Assembly (NCBI GenBank): GCA_015689775.1
Contig: WVSR01000004.1
Location: 177,731-241,730, forward strand
Reading direction: 5' to 3'
Source of the DNA: Rhodobacterales bacterium LSUCC0387
GTDB taxonomy: Bacteria > Pseudomonadota > Alphaproteobacteria > Rhodobacterales > Rhodobacteraceae
Length of the DNA: 64,000 bases
The notes under the pieces were generated by a model. The model was not told the DNA's origin and ran no database searches. It saw only the letters and a list, made by a program, of their open reading frames with translations. Made by a program: the position numbers and the translations under genes. Below are positions 1-9,129 of the stretch, one piece after another. Position 1 is the stretch's first letter. Every line of letters begins with the position of its first letter.

Positions 1-2
1 CG

Positions 3-122
<120 letters not shown>

Positions 123-145
123 AACACGCGCATAAACGAAGACAG

Positions 146-175
146 ACGCACGCCTCAAAGGGGCGTGCGTTTTTT
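146..175 (+). terminator. Rho-independent terminator after katG
   Basis: A perfect 9-bp stem (ACGCACGCC / GGCGTGCGT) with a short loop is followed by a run of six T. It lies 24 bp after the katG stop codon and reads in the katG direction. Confidence 0.88.
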
Positions 176-214
176 ACCTTTTACAGATCAAACCTGCCTG
201 CTAGCCCTAGGCGC

Positions 215-494
215 ATGCAAACGGCACTTATCCTGATAATCGCTGTGGCTGTTGCGGGTCTATTCATCTAGCCACACTTGGCAAAATTTACCCTTTGGCG
301 CGCGGCGATCACCCCGTTTGGCATCGATTATCGCCAGCGGGTTTCTGGTTCTTGGGCCCGTTTTGCACCAAGCATTTGGGGCCTATGCCGCGCTTGCGGC
401 GGCATACACAGGCGATTGGCCAAAGCGTCTCTTCTTTTTTGCGATGGCTCTCTTGGGTGGGGCGATCACTCTATTCAGCACTTCGGTCGAATAG
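215..494 (+). pseudogene. Broken small membrane protein gene (in-frame TAG plus one-base frameshift)
   Basis: An ATG at 215 opens a hydrophobic segment (MQTALILIIAVAVAGLFI) that ends at an in-frame TAG at 269-271. The same frame continues as PHLAKFTLWRAAITP. The frame then shifts by one base in the CCCCGTTTGG stretch near 316-319. In the new frame it runs as ASIIASGFLVLGPVL and further hydrophobic sequence to a stop at 494. Dropping one T would join the halves smoothly as AAITP-LASIIASG. The whole would be an about 90-residue protein with three predicted membrane segments. I do not recognise the family. An alternative is a functional short gene starting at the TTG at 252. Its 3' end overlaps the convergent racemase-like gene by 24 bp. 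Confidence 0.4.
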
Positions 495-1256
495 CCGCTC
501 GGCCATTAAGCGCCCCACTCGCAAGGCTGGCGCAATCCCAGCCAGATGACACATATGCCACGCCATCACTTGGTTTGACGACAAGGCAACAGCGCCCGTC
601 TCCGCCTCGATGGCATCAATCACATCCAAGGTGCGCAAATTCGTGCAGGACAAAAACACCGCCTCTGCCCCGCCCCGGTGCAACAACGCCGTTGCCGCGC
701 GGGTCACAGAGGTGCCATCGATGAGCGCAACTGCGTGTTCGCGCGCCTCGTTGAACGTTCCGAATATGGGGCTTTCCACCCCTTGGGCTGCGACCGCAGT
801 CCGCAAACGACTTGAGACCTCGGGCACATAGGGCGACAAAAACGCTAAGCGCGTGATCTCCATATGACGGCAGGCCGCCACGAGCGCAGAAAGCGGATCG
901 GTCACATGGGTCGCCGGACACCCCTGGCGCAGCAATTCAGCCACTCGTCCCGCCCCGATCACCGATGTCGCCGAGGTGCAACCATATCCCAATACGTCAA
1001 AGTCCAAAGGTGGCGGCATCAGGGCGGCGGCTTGGCTCAGATGCCCCTCCATCGCGGCGAGACTGTCGGAACTGACGGTTTCAGAACTGGGAACGCGGCT
1101 GATATAGAGGGCCACATCCTCTTGCGGTATGATACGACGCAGATCGTGTTCTAGGGTTTCATCGGATTGCAACACGACCATGCCCAGCACGGCACGCCGC
1201 CCTAAAATGGGTGCAACAGTATAGTCAAACACATCTTCCATGGCCAAGGGCCCCAT
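471..1256 (-). CDS. Asp/Glu racemase superfamily enzyme (maleate isomerase / arylmalonate decarboxylase-like)
   Basis: This 261-residue cytoplasmic protein belongs to the cofactor-independent two-cysteine racemase superfamily. The two catalytic cysteines are visible in GYGCTSATS (about Cys93) and LSCTNLRT (about Cys204), each at the end of a beta strand as in maleate cis-trans isomerase and arylmalonate decarboxylase. Length fits those families (about 240-260). These enzymes use one Cys as acid and one as base, or form a Cys adduct, to isomerise or decarboxylate small dicarboxylic acids. The substrate cannot be read from the sequence. The start may be Met1 or Met6. The gene stands alone, with a 279-bp gap before the TauE-like gene upstream. 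I saw no clear regulatory element in that gap. Confidence 0.75.
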   Translation of the reverse strand: MGPLAMEDVFDYTVAPILGRRAVLGMVVLQSDETLEHDLRRIIPQEDVALYISRVPSSETVSSDSLAAMEGHLSQAAALMPPPLDFDVLGYGCTSATSVIGAGRVAELLRQGCPATHVTDPLSALVAACRHMEITRLAFLSPYVPEVSSRLRTAVAAQGVESPIFGTFNEAREHAVALIDGTSVTRAATALLHRGGAEAVFLSCTNLRTLDVIDAIEAETGAVALSSNQVMAWHMCHLAGIAPALRVGRLMAERLFDRSAE

Positions 1257-1535
1257 GCGTGATCGCCGTTGCCCCCTAGGCTGAGGGTTTTTTGTGATAA
1301 ATCATGCGCGCCCTGCGACCTCTCACAGCCTATTTGCGCCGCTTTCGCCCCTTTGGCCAAGTCACCTTTTAGAATACAAAAGACCAACATAAGATTTTTC
1401 TATCACGTGTAATTACTCATACACAACTAATTGAATATGACATAGTTTTTGTCGCTACCAAAAGGCATGAGATCTGCGACCTATCCGACAGACACATCTT
1501 TTTGCCGCATTTCTGCTACCCTTGGTGGCACCCGA

Positions 1536-2363
1536 CTAACCCATTACAATCGCGTATAGGAAGCGCAAACAGACTAGCGCAAGGAAGATGCCAAAGGCCA
1601 ATTCCAGATGCCGTCGCGACAAGCTATGCGCCAATTTCACGCCCAAATTCGCAGTCGAAATGGTGGTTGGCACAAAGAGGATCATCCCCAAGAAAGAGAC
1701 ATATCCAATGGCATCCATCGGCAACCCTTCTTGGCCGAGGCCCGCGATCATATAGCCAATCGCACCGGGCACCGAGATCAAAACCCCTATCCCAGCCGAT
1801 GTGGCCACCGCCTGATGAATGGGGCGGCCATGAAGTGTCATGATCATATTCGAAATCTGACCCCCACCAATTCCCATCAGGGCCGACAAAAGGCCAATCA
1901 AACCGCCATAGGAGTAGAGCCCTGCGCCCGTGGGCAAATCGCCGCCCAAATCCCACTTCTTCACGCCGGAGATCATCTTGATAGCATTGGCCCCTGCCAC
2001 CACAACAAAAACGGTCTGAAATACGAAAGGCGGTGCGAAACGGGCCAAGCCAGCCCCGATCAGTACCCCCGCCAGAATAGGCAGCGCCCATGATTTCAAC
2101 AGCGCCTCATCCACTGCTCCGCGGGCGCGGTGTCCCATATAAGAGCGGATTGAGGTGGGGATGATAATGGCCAGAGATGTACCAACCGCCAACGGCATCC
2201 GCACCTCATCCGAGAGGCCCGAGAAGCCAAACACTTCATAAAGCACAGGCACAATCATCGCGCCCCCACCTACGCCGAATAGTCCCGCGAGCACGCCGGT
2301 CACTGCGCCCGCTGCAAGCAGCATCACCGCCACGATGGCGAATTCCGCCGTCATGAAATCCAT
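1536..2363 (-). CDS. TauE/SafE family anion permease
   Basis: This 275-residue integral membrane protein has about eight hydrophobic segments. It shows the family hallmarks GVLAGLFGVGGGAMIVPVL near the N-terminus and LSALMGIGGGQISN in the second half, which are the two pseudo-repeats of TauE/SafE proteins. Members export sulfite, sulfoacetate or other small organosulfur or organic anions across the inner membrane. The sox locus 12 kb away makes a sulfur role attractive, but there is no direct link. The start is Met1 or Met4. No partner gene is transcribed with it. Confidence 0.85.
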   Translation of the reverse strand: MDFMTAEFAIVAVMLLAAGAVTGVLAGLFGVGGGAMIVPVLYEVFGFSGLSDEVRMPLAVGTSLAIIIPTSIRSYMGHRARGAVDEALLKSWALPILAGVLIGAGLARFAPPFVFQTVFVVVAGANAIKMISGVKKWDLGGDLPTGAGLYSYGGLIGLLSALMGIGGGQISNMIMTLHGRPIHQAVATSAGIGVLISVPGAIGYMIAGLGQEGLPMDAIGYVSFLGMILFVPTTISTANLGVKLAHSLSRRHLELAFGIFLALVCLRFLYAIVMG

Positions 2364-2475
2364 TTTGTTACTCCAGAAAATGCGCAGTCGCTATCACGGG
2401 ATGTGCACGGCACTCGCGCCAATGTGGCCCTTACATACGAAAGCACCGCGGCGCTGCCAAGCGTAGAAAAGCACC

Positions 2476-2925
2476 CTAAAGGGTGCCGTCAATTACATAG
2501 GCCAGAATTTTTGCAACCTCTGCGGGCGTCTCAGTAACGGCAAGGGCCGCCGCATCAATCTCTTTTAGCGCGTGTTGATGATCTGCCCCATGTATTACAA
2601 TCAGCGACTTGCCCAAGGCCGCAGCATATCCCGCGTCAAAGGCGGCGTTCCATTGCTTGTATTTCTCGCCAAAGCGCACAACCACGATATCGGCATCCGC
2701 AATCGCCTTGCGGGTGCGAATGGCATTTATCTTTGCCCCTTTATGGTCATGCCAAAATTTCTGATCCTCAGCCCCCAAAAGGGCCACGCCGCAATCATCA
2801 CTGGCCGCGTGATCGGTCACGGGTGCCGTAAAGCGAACGGAAAGGCCAGCTTCGACACAGGCGGCGATGATCTCCTCGCGCCATGTCGTGTGAATCTCGC
2901 CTGAAAGGTAAACTGTTAAATCCAT
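2476..2925 (-). CDS. YtoQ family protein
   Basis: This 149-residue soluble protein starts MDLTVYLSGEIHTTWR and continues to a Rossmann-like ADADIVVVRFGEKYKQWNAAFDAGYAAALGK segment. That is the typical pattern of the YtoQ family, a conserved protein of unknown function with a nucleoside-2-deoxyribosyltransferase-like fold. The CYSGEIH-equivalent SGEIHTTWR and the FGEKYKQWNAAF motif are intact and the length is full. The gene lies 26 bp upstream of the LDH2-type gene's stop on the same strand, but I see no functional link. Biochemical role is unknown. Confidence 0.85.
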   Translation of the reverse strand: MDLTVYLSGEIHTTWREEIIAACVEAGLSVRFTAPVTDHAASDDCGVALLGAEDQKFWHDHKGAKINAIRTRKAIADADIVVVRFGEKYKQWNAAFDAGYAAALGKSLIVIHGADHQHALKEIDAAALAVTETPAEVAKILAYVIDGTL

Positions 2926-2951
2926 TGGTTCTCTTCCTGTCTCGCGGCGGG

Positions 2952-3932
2952 TTACGCAACTAATCCTGTGATCTTATCCCAAAGGAGTTGAGGCACATCC
3001 ACCGATGTCTCCCTCACTCGCCCCCGACCGGGAACGCGCGCTCCCTCATCTTCGGCCACAGCCTCCAACAGTCGTGTGATCCGCGCGCCAAACTGATCGC
3101 TAAATGTGTCCGTATCCATCGCCAAATAGAATTGCCCCAATCTATGCGGCGGCCCATCTGGTAATTTCAGCCCCCCCACATCCAGCGAATTGACGGAACC
3201 CGTCATCGCCGCAGCCAAGACCTCAGCCATAATGCCAAATCCCCACCCCTTATAGCCACCCGCACTCAACAACGCGCCTTGCAAGGCTGCTTCAGGATCG
3301 GTTGTGGGGCGGCCCTCGGCATCCACGGCCCATCCTAGGGGTATGTGTTCCCCAGCATATTTCGCCATCGTGATTTTTCCCAAAGCCACCGCCGAGGTCG
3401 AGAAATCAAAATGAACCGACAGCCCCCCCTGCCCATCGGGAACGGACATGGCGATAGGATTGGTGCCGATGACGCGCCGCTTGCCATTTGGCGCCGCCAC
3501 AACGGGCGAGGCGTTGGTAAAGCCAACGCAAAGCTTGCCTTTTTGCGCAATTTGTTCTGTGAAATAGCCAAGAGAGGTGCAGGTGTGGCTTTGCGCCACG
3601 GCCAACATGGCCACGCCTGTTTCATCCACCAGATCGCAGAATTGATCTTTGGCCGCGTTAAAGGCGGGTTGGGCGAAGCCAAGCCGCGCATCTGACAAGA
3701 TCGCCGCGGCCTTTGGACGACTGACGACAGGCATCACCTGCCCGTTAACGCGCCCTGAGGCTAATTGCACACAATAGCTTTCGACATATTGCAGGCCGCA
3801 AATCACATTGCCATGCGCCTCGGAATGGGCGGTGGCGCGGGCCACCTCCCCCGCCTGCCATGCCCCCGCCCCATGGGCCATGAGCGCGGCTTTGGTCACG
3901 GTTTCAATCTCGCTAATCGCCACTTGCGCCAT
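2952..3932 (-). CDS. Malate/L-lactate dehydrogenase (LDH2/MDH2) family oxidoreductase
   Basis: This 326-residue NAD(P)-dependent oxidoreductase is of the LDH2/MDH2 (YlbC/YiaK/DpkA) fold, which is unrelated to classical malate dehydrogenases. The landmarks are AHSEAHGNVICGLQYVE near the N-terminus, the SHTCTSLGYF histidine motif, IGTNPIAMSVP, and FDFSTSAVALGKI. The family reduces alpha-keto acids or cyclic imines such as delta1-pyrroline-2-carboxylate and delta1-piperideine-2-carboxylate. The open frame extends 23 codons upstream. I chose the ATG at 3932 because GGGAGGG precedes it and MAQVAISEIET is the usual N-terminus. It follows the LysR gene by 32 bp, so the two are probably cotranscribed. 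With the divergent aldehyde dehydrogenase, an imino-acid or keto-acid step in one pathway is likely (inference). Confidence 0.82.
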   Translation of the reverse strand: MAQVAISEIETVTKAALMAHGAGAWQAGEVARATAHSEAHGNVICGLQYVESYCVQLASGRVNGQVMPVVSRPKAAAILSDARLGFAQPAFNAAKDQFCDLVDETGVAMLAVAQSHTCTSLGYFTEQIAQKGKLCVGFTNASPVVAAPNGKRRVIGTNPIAMSVPDGQGGLSVHFDFSTSAVALGKITMAKYAGEHIPLGWAVDAEGRPTTDPEAALQGALLSAGGYKGWGFGIMAEVLAAAMTGSVNSLDVGGLKLPDGPPHRLGQFYLAMDTDTFSDQFGARITRLLEAVAEDEGARVPGRGRVRETSVDVPQLLWDKITGLVA

Positions 3933-3964
3933 GGCCGCCCTCCCTTTGGTAGTTGTGTCAAAGG

Positions 3965-4852
3965 CTAAGGGTTTGGCGCAAGTGGTGCAAGCAAGTCCCA
4001 AAATGACTGCGCAACAGGGCTAAGGTGGGCGGAGCGGTTCCTTATTTTACATAGCTCACGGCGGCTATGCGGATCATCTGGCGCAAAGAACCGCAAGGCA
4101 GGGTCGGCCTCGGCCATCGCAGTTTGGGGCAAAATCGTGATCCCGATGCCCGCTCGCACAAAGGCCAACAGTGCCGTGGTATTGCGTGCCTCAATACGGC
4201 AATCTTGCAGCCCTTCAGTCACGCTGGGGTGATCAACCAAATCGCAAAGCGGATTGGCGATCAGCGGCTCGTGGATCAAATCTTGCCATTGCACACCGCG
4301 CCCCTTGGTCATCTGCGCAAATCGCCCATCATGGCGCGCGAGAATCCCCAACGGGTCGCTCAAGATGACCTCTGCCTCAACGGATGGTGCGGCATTGGCA
4401 AGCGGGGATTGCGAGATTATCCCAATATCCACCTCCCCCATTGCCACTTGCGCAATGACAGTGGCGGTGTCGCTGTCGCGAATATCAAGGCGCACATCGG
4501 GGCGGGCCTGCGAAAAGGCCAAAACCGCACGGGGCAAAAGCGTGATGGTCGCCGAAGGCACCGCCATCACCCGCACAGTTCCTGCCAAGGAGCGCGCATG
4601 GCGCGCAATGGCATCAATACTGCGGGTGTAGGAATTGGTGACGCGCCGCGCCTCCTCTAGCACCAAACGCCCCAAAGGGGTGAGGCGATTTTTGCGATCC
4701 GTTTCAAAGAGGGGCGCGCCCACCTGGGCTTCAAGCTGTGACAGGGCCATCGACAGGGCCGATGGCGTGCGCCCCAATTTCTGTGCCGCAAGCGCCAAGG
4801 CCCCCTCTTCGGCTACGGCCAAAAACACGCGCAACATCTCTATCTTAATCAT
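3965..4852 (-). CDS. LysR-type transcriptional regulator
   Basis: This 295-residue LysR regulator has an N-terminal winged helix-turn-helix (residues about 1-60, AAQKLGRTPSALSMALSQLEAQVGAPLF) followed by the effector-binding domain. The sensing domain shows the usual VRVMAVPSATITLLPRAV start. It is divergent from the aldehyde dehydrogenase operon (94-bp gap) and lies just upstream of the LDH2-type gene on its own strand. This is the standard layout for a LysR activator of the divergent catabolic operon. The effector is presumably an intermediate of that pathway. A TTCAG-N5-CTGAA palindrome lies immediately upstream of its start codon. Confidence 0.88.
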   Translation of the reverse strand: MIKIEMLRVFLAVAEEGALALAAQKLGRTPSALSMALSQLEAQVGAPLFETDRKNRLTPLGRLVLEEARRVTNSYTRSIDAIARHARSLAGTVRVMAVPSATITLLPRAVLAFSQARPDVRLDIRDSDTATVIAQVAMGEVDIGIISQSPLANAAPSVEAEVILSDPLGILARHDGRFAQMTKGRGVQWQDLIHEPLIANPLCDLVDHPSVTEGLQDCRIEARNTTALLAFVRAGIGITILPQTAMAEADPALRFFAPDDPHSRRELCKIRNRSAHLSPVAQSFWDLLAPLAPNP

Positions 4853-4854
4853 GA

Positions 4855-4869
4855 TTCAGAATTACTGAA
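4855..4869. promoter_or_regulatory. Palindrome in the LysR/aldehyde dehydrogenase divergence
   Basis: TTCAGAATTACTGAA has perfect 5-bp arms around a 5-bp AT-rich centre and fits the T-N11-A LysR-box pattern. It abuts the LysR start codon, as expected for negative autoregulation, in an AT-rich 94-bp intergenic region. A further related half, TGTCTGAATTA, lies nearer the aldehyde dehydrogenase gene. Function is inferred from position and symmetry. Confidence 0.5.
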
Positions 4870-4946
4870 ATTTTTTTCAATAATTTTAGATTGTCTGAAT
4901 TATATACTTCTGTCTAGGTAGAACCATCGGTAGCAGGGACGGTTTT

Positions 4947-6395
4947 ATGCAAGGTCAGAATTTCATCAATGGCATGTGGCGCAACGGCCTGGATCAGATT
5001 GCGAACATCAACCCATCTGACACAAGCGATGTGATTGGCCATTTTGCCCAAGCCAGCCATGATGATTTGACCGAAAGTTTGGCTGCAGCGCGGCGCGCCC
5101 AGGCCGAGTGGTGGGCCATGGGCATTGAGGCGCGACACAATGTGCTGATGGCCATCGGCACAGAGATGATGGCACGGGCCGATGAACTGGGCGAAATGAT
5201 TTCCCGCGAAGAGGGCAAACCCCGCGCCGAAGGTCGCGGTGAGGCCTATCGCGCGGGCCAATTCTTTACCTATTTCGCGGCAGAGGCGCTGCGCAATCAA
5301 GGCGACCATGCCGAAAGCGTACGCGGCGGCATTGAGGTGGATGTGCGCCGCGAACCTGTGGGCGTTGTGGCGATCATCAGCCCGTGGAATTTCCCAATTG
5401 CAACGCCCGCGTGGAAAATCGCGCCTGCGCTGGCCTTTGGCAATGCAGTGATCTGGAAGCCTGCAAACCTAACTCCTGCAAGCGCCGTGATGCTAACCGA
5501 TTTCATCGCCCGCCAAAACATTCCAAAGGGCCTGTTTAACTTGGTCATGGGCGCAGGGGGCACGATTGGGCAGGCCTTGGTCGAAAGCGCGGCGGTGGAT
5601 GCCATAAGCTTTACAGGCTCAGTTCCCGTGGGCCGCGCCATTGCCGCTTCGGCCATTCCCAATATGACCAAGCTGCAAATGGAAATGGGATCAAAGAACC
5701 CCATGCTTGTGATGGAAGATTGCGATCTTGATCTAGCCGTGGGCCATAGTGTGAATGCGGCTTTCGGGGGCACTGGTCAAAAATGCACTGCCGCCTCGCG
5801 TCTGATTGTGCATGAGAAAATCCACGATGCTTTTGTAGATAAATTGGTCGCGGCCACAAAAAAGCTGGTGGTTGGCCCTGCCCTAGACAGCGTCACGCAA
5901 ATTGGCCCCGTGGTGAGCCAAGCCCAGCTTAACAGCAATCTTGACTATATCACCCTCGGTCAATCCGAAGGGGCTGAGCTTCTTTGTGGCGGAACCCGCG
6001 CTGAGGCCGCAACCATGGGCTATTTCATGCTCCCTGCGGTATTTGCCAACACCCGCAATGACATGCGGATCAACCGGGAAGAAATGTTTGCCCCCATAAC
6101 ATCAATGATCAAGGTGGGTAGCTATGCCGAAGGGTTGGACATTGCCAATGACAGCGAATTCGGTCTCACCGCAGGGATTATGACCAAAAGCCTTGCCCGC
6201 GCGGCCCATTTTCGGGCGCATGTGCGGGCGGGCTGCGCGATGGTCAACCTTCCCACGGCAGGCACAGACTACCATGTGCCCTTCGGGGGACGGGGGGCAT
6301 CCTCCTACGGGCCACGCGAGCAAGGCCGCTATGCCGCAGAGTTTTACACGACTGTCAAAACCTCTTACCTTGGGGTAACGGGGGATTTGGAATGA
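4947..6395 (+). CDS. NAD(P)-dependent aldehyde dehydrogenase, ketoglutarate-semialdehyde dehydrogenase-like
   Basis: This 482-residue class ALDH enzyme oxidises an aldehyde to the carboxylic acid. The catalytic set is complete: Asn148 in SPWNFP, Lys171 in WKPANLTP, Glu246 in QMEMGSKNP and the nucleophile Cys280 in GGTGQKCTAASR. The GGTGQKCTA motif and overall style resemble 2,5-dioxovalerate (alpha-ketoglutarate semialdehyde) dehydrogenases, but substrate specificity cannot be fixed by reading. It is the first gene of a plus-strand operon and overlaps the M19-like gene by 4 bp. Together with the LDH2-type reductase it suggests ring-opening or side-chain oxidation of a nitrogen-containing compound (inference). 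Confidence 0.88.
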   Translation: MQGQNFINGMWRNGLDQIANINPSDTSDVIGHFAQASHDDLTESLAAARRAQAEWWAMGIEARHNVLMAIGTEMMARADELGEMISREEGKPRAEGRGEAYRAGQFFTYFAAEALRNQGDHAESVRGGIEVDVRREPVGVVAIISPWNFPIATPAWKIAPALAFGNAVIWKPANLTPASAVMLTDFIARQNIPKGLFNLVMGAGGTIGQALVESAAVDAISFTGSVPVGRAIAASAIPNMTKLQMEMGSKNPMLVMEDCDLDLAVGHSVNAAFGGTGQKCTAASRLIVHEKIHDAFVDKLVAATKKLVVGPALDSVTQIGPVVSQAQLNSNLDYITLGQSEGAELLCGGTRAEAATMGYFMLPAVFANTRNDMRINREEMFAPITSMIKVGSYAEGLDIANDSEFGLTAGIMTKSLARAAHFRAHVRAGCAMVNLPTAGTDYHVPFGGRGASSYGPREQGRYAAEFYTTVKTSYLGVTGDLE

Positions 6396-7432
6396 GTGAA
6401 ACAGGTGCGATGCATCCCGTGCAAAACCCGCTGATTGACGGGCTGCAGTATGCCAATTGGTCGGGGAAAATTTTTCGCCAGATGCGCAAAGGCGGGGTGG
6501 ATGCGGTGCATGTCACCATAAGCTATCACGAGAATTTCCGTGAAACCGTTCTCAATATCGAAAAATGGAACCGATGGTTCGAAACCTATCCTGACCTGAT
6601 CTTTCAGGGTTTTGACGCAAGCGATATTCCCCGTGCTCGCGCCTCAGAGCGCACGGCAATTTTCTTTGGCGCGCAAAACCCCTCCTGCATCGAAGATGAT
6701 ATTGGGTTGGTCGAGGTGCTGCATCGTTTGGGTCTGCGGTTCATGCAATTGACCTACAACAACCAATCCCTGCTTGCGACAGGCTGCTATGAGGCCGAGG
6801 ACACAGGCCTCACCCGCATGGGGCGCGAGGTGGTGGCCGAGATGAACCGCGTGGGTCTGGTCATCGACATGAGCCATTCAGGCGAACGTTCAACCTTTGA
6901 GGCGATGGAACACTCGACCCGCCCAATTGCGATCACCCATGCCAATCTTGCCAGTTGGCATCCTGCCTTGCGCAATAAATCAGATGATCTTTTGCGCGCC
7001 CTTAGCCAATCGGGGGGGATGCTTGGTTTTTCGATCTATCCCCATCACCTAAAGGGCGGGTCTGCCTGCAGCTTGCAAAGTTTCTGCGACATGGTTGCGC
7101 GGGCGGCCGATTTGATGGGCGTTTCGCAGATAGCCATTGGAACGGATCTGTGCCAAGATCAGCCCGACAGCGTGGTCGAGTGGATGCGGGTCGGGCGTTG
7201 GACCAAAAATATCGACTATGGCGAAGGTAGTGCTGCACAGGCGGGGTTCCCACCAATGCCAGATTTCTTTGCCGACAATCGGGATTTTGGCCGCCTGGCC
7301 GCAGGCCTGCGCGCAGCGGGGTTTGACGCGGGAAATGTCGCAGCAATCATGGGCGGAAACTGGCAGCGTTTTTTCGCCAAAAGTTTCACGCCCGCCGTGC
7401 AGGCTATCTCTAAAACAAAGGCCGCGCAATGA
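6392..7432 (+). CDS. M19 (membrane/renal) dipeptidase-like enzyme lacking the N-terminal HxD
   Basis: This 346-residue amidohydrolase-superfamily protein matches peptidase family M19 through VIDMSHSGERST, ITHANLASWHPALRN and the C-terminal IGTDLCQDQ and IMGGNWQRFF motifs. The usual N-terminal zinc-binding HNDLP (HxD) is absent: the equivalent position reads LIDGLQYANWSG. The first metal site is therefore altered. The enzyme may hydrolyse an unusual amide or lactam or have another activity, rather than cleave ordinary dipeptides. It has no signal peptide, so it is cytoplasmic. It overlaps both neighbours by 4 bp (ATGA), which means tight cotranscription with the aldehyde dehydrogenase and the unknown 566-residue protein. 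Confidence 0.8.
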   Translation: MSETGAMHPVQNPLIDGLQYANWSGKIFRQMRKGGVDAVHVTISYHENFRETVLNIEKWNRWFETYPDLIFQGFDASDIPRARASERTAIFFGAQNPSCIEDDIGLVEVLHRLGLRFMQLTYNNQSLLATGCYEAEDTGLTRMGREVVAEMNRVGLVIDMSHSGERSTFEAMEHSTRPIAITHANLASWHPALRNKSDDLLRALSQSGGMLGFSIYPHHLKGGSACSLQSFCDMVARAADLMGVSQIAIGTDLCQDQPDSVVEWMRVGRWTKNIDYGEGSAAQAGFPPMPDFFADNRDFGRLAAGLRAAGFDAGNVAAIMGGNWQRFFAKSFTPAVQAISKTKAAQ

Positions 7433-9129
7433 TGGACCGGGCGGCGCCCCATATCATTGGCCTTGCCCCGATCGCGCTGCGGATGCCCGATACGGTGATG
7501 CGTCTCGCGCGGATGGGGTCAGCCCACCCCACGCGACTTTCATTTCTGCGGATCCTGCTGCGCCGCATTGAAACCGAAGGGTGGCGATTTGAGCGGCGTA
7601 TCTTTGATATTGACGAAAAAGGTGTTGGGTATGCCGTCTATTGCCTCCACGGACCAGAGCGCAGTTATAGCCTTGTGGCCTTTGCACACGACCTGCCTGC
7701 AGATAAGCGGTCTGATCGGGTGATTGCGACTGCGTGGGATGCCACCTTTACCCTCTTTGATGGTATCCCCAATGCAGATGATATAACACGGCTGAGCGCT
7801 AATGTGCCCCTGCAAGAAGCAGGGCGCGTCAGCCCGCGGGAATTATCCCTCAGCCGTGCCAATCGGTCGGTCAGATTGTTTGACCATGTCGTAGCGCGCT
7901 TGGCCACGGGCCAACAGCCAGAACGGGATGCGCTTGATGAGGTCGGCTATTTGATGCGCACAACCGCCGTTTATGGCTCGTCAAAATTCGGGGCGGCGGA
8001 GAATGCTGATATTGCGACACGGCCAGAATTATGCGCGCCTTTCCAAGCCGAGATGATGTCGGTTTGGCTGACCCGCAGTTTTACAATAGACCTTGTGAAC
8101 CATCTGGCCCGTACCAAAGGCGGTGCAGACGCCACAACACTTGCGCCCGCATTGGCCCGCAGCCTTGGGGTAGGAAATTCCACCGGGCTTGGCATGGCCC
8201 CGTTCTTGGTGCGTCACCCCGCACTGCTGGATGCGTGGGTGCGGGTGCGCGAGACGGCTCTCACACGCGTGCGCGGTCAAAAACGGATGTCTATGGCAAA
8301 TTTACGGGCGCTGATCGCAAGCTGTGAGGCCGCGCGCGATACGGGTGCGACATGGCGCTCGAGCCACCCTGTGCAACTGGCCAAATTGGCAGATCTGAGG
8401 GGGGATTTGGAAAAGCTCCATCATCATCTTACCACAGGCCGCGTGCGTTGCGCAGGAAACCTGCCATGGAATGCGATATGGCTCTGGGGGGAAGCGCATC
8501 TCAGCCTTGAGGGTCAAGAAATGCTCTTGTCGATCCTGCTTGAGCCCTGTGGCGCGCTAATTGACGATTTGGAAATGTCCCTGCGCGCGGATGAGCCGCC
8601 CGCGCCCCCAATTGAGGGGAAATTCCAGCTTGGCGATCTGCGCCGCGTGATTGAAGGCCGTTATGCTTGGGCCTTGTCCTATGACTTCTCAACCCAAGAA
8701 GCACGAGCGCGGTTTTGGTATGTCTCGGAAGAAAAGCTTGAACCCCGCCTCGGCGCGCGGTTCGAGGAAGAGGGCGCAAACCGCGAAGCCCCGCTTGGCA
8801 TCGCCTACTTGATCCGTCAGGCCTATGACGCGATAGCCACCTACCCTGATGCCACACCAGCCTATGCGTTTATTTTGGCCCACCCTGAACACCGCCAAAT
8901 TCTGCGCCGTATTCAATGGTTGGCGGGGCGCGATTATGGCGAGATCCGCGAAAACCTCATTGGCGCTGAGATCCTGCCAATTGATATGATGCGCTATAAG
9001 CTAGCTTTTTTTGGGGCCAATCATTTTGACCCGCGCTCGGATAAATGGCTGCGTATCAGCCTCTTTGCGGGGCAGGTTTTTCCTGAGCATATCTGCGCAC
9101 CCGCGCATGGGGGGGCACATGCAGCTTAG
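7429..9129 (+). CDS. Conserved protein of unknown function (566 residues) in catabolic operon
   Basis: I do not recognise a named family. The protein is soluble with no signal peptide or membrane segment. The N-terminus starts with PHIIGLAPIALRMPDTVMRLARMGSAHPTRLSFLRILLRRI; later blocks include VGYLMRTTAVYGSSKFG, FLVRHPALLDAWV and a C-terminal SYDFSTQEARARFWYVSEEK and MMRYKLAFFGANHFDPRSDKW. It reads as an intact alpha/beta protein of normal composition. It overlaps the M19-like gene by 4 bp at its start and the DUF3726 gene by 11 bp at its end. This tight packing argues that it works in the same pathway, possibly in a complex with the DUF3726 protein (inference). Confidence 0.72.
   Translation: MMDRAAPHIIGLAPIALRMPDTVMRLARMGSAHPTRLSFLRILLRRIETEGWRFERRIFDIDEKGVGYAVYCLHGPERSYSLVAFAHDLPADKRSDRVIATAWDATFTLFDGIPNADDITRLSANVPLQEAGRVSPRELSLSRANRSVRLFDHVVARLATGQQPERDALDEVGYLMRTTAVYGSSKFGAAENADIATRPELCAPFQAEMMSVWLTRSFTIDLVNHLARTKGGADATTLAPALARSLGVGNSTGLGMAPFLVRHPALLDAWVRVRETALTRVRGQKRMSMANLRALIASCEAARDTGATWRSSHPVQLAKLADLRGDLEKLHHHLTTGRVRCAGNLPWNAIWLWGEAHLSLEGQEMLLSILLEPCGALIDDLEMSLRADEPPAPPIEGKFQLGDLRRVIEGRYAWALSYDFSTQEARARFWYVSEEKLEPRLGARFEEEGANREAPLGIAYLIRQAYDAIATYPDATPAYAFILAHPEHRQILRRIQWLAGRDYGEIRENLIGAEILPIDMMRYKLAFFGANHFDPRSDKWLRISLFAGQVFPEHICAPAHGGAHAA

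Noticed and set aside
1257..1535. Possible gene or RNA in the gap upstream of the racemase-like gene
   Set aside because: No ORF with coding character, no stable hairpin and no motif seen; ordinary intergenic DNA.
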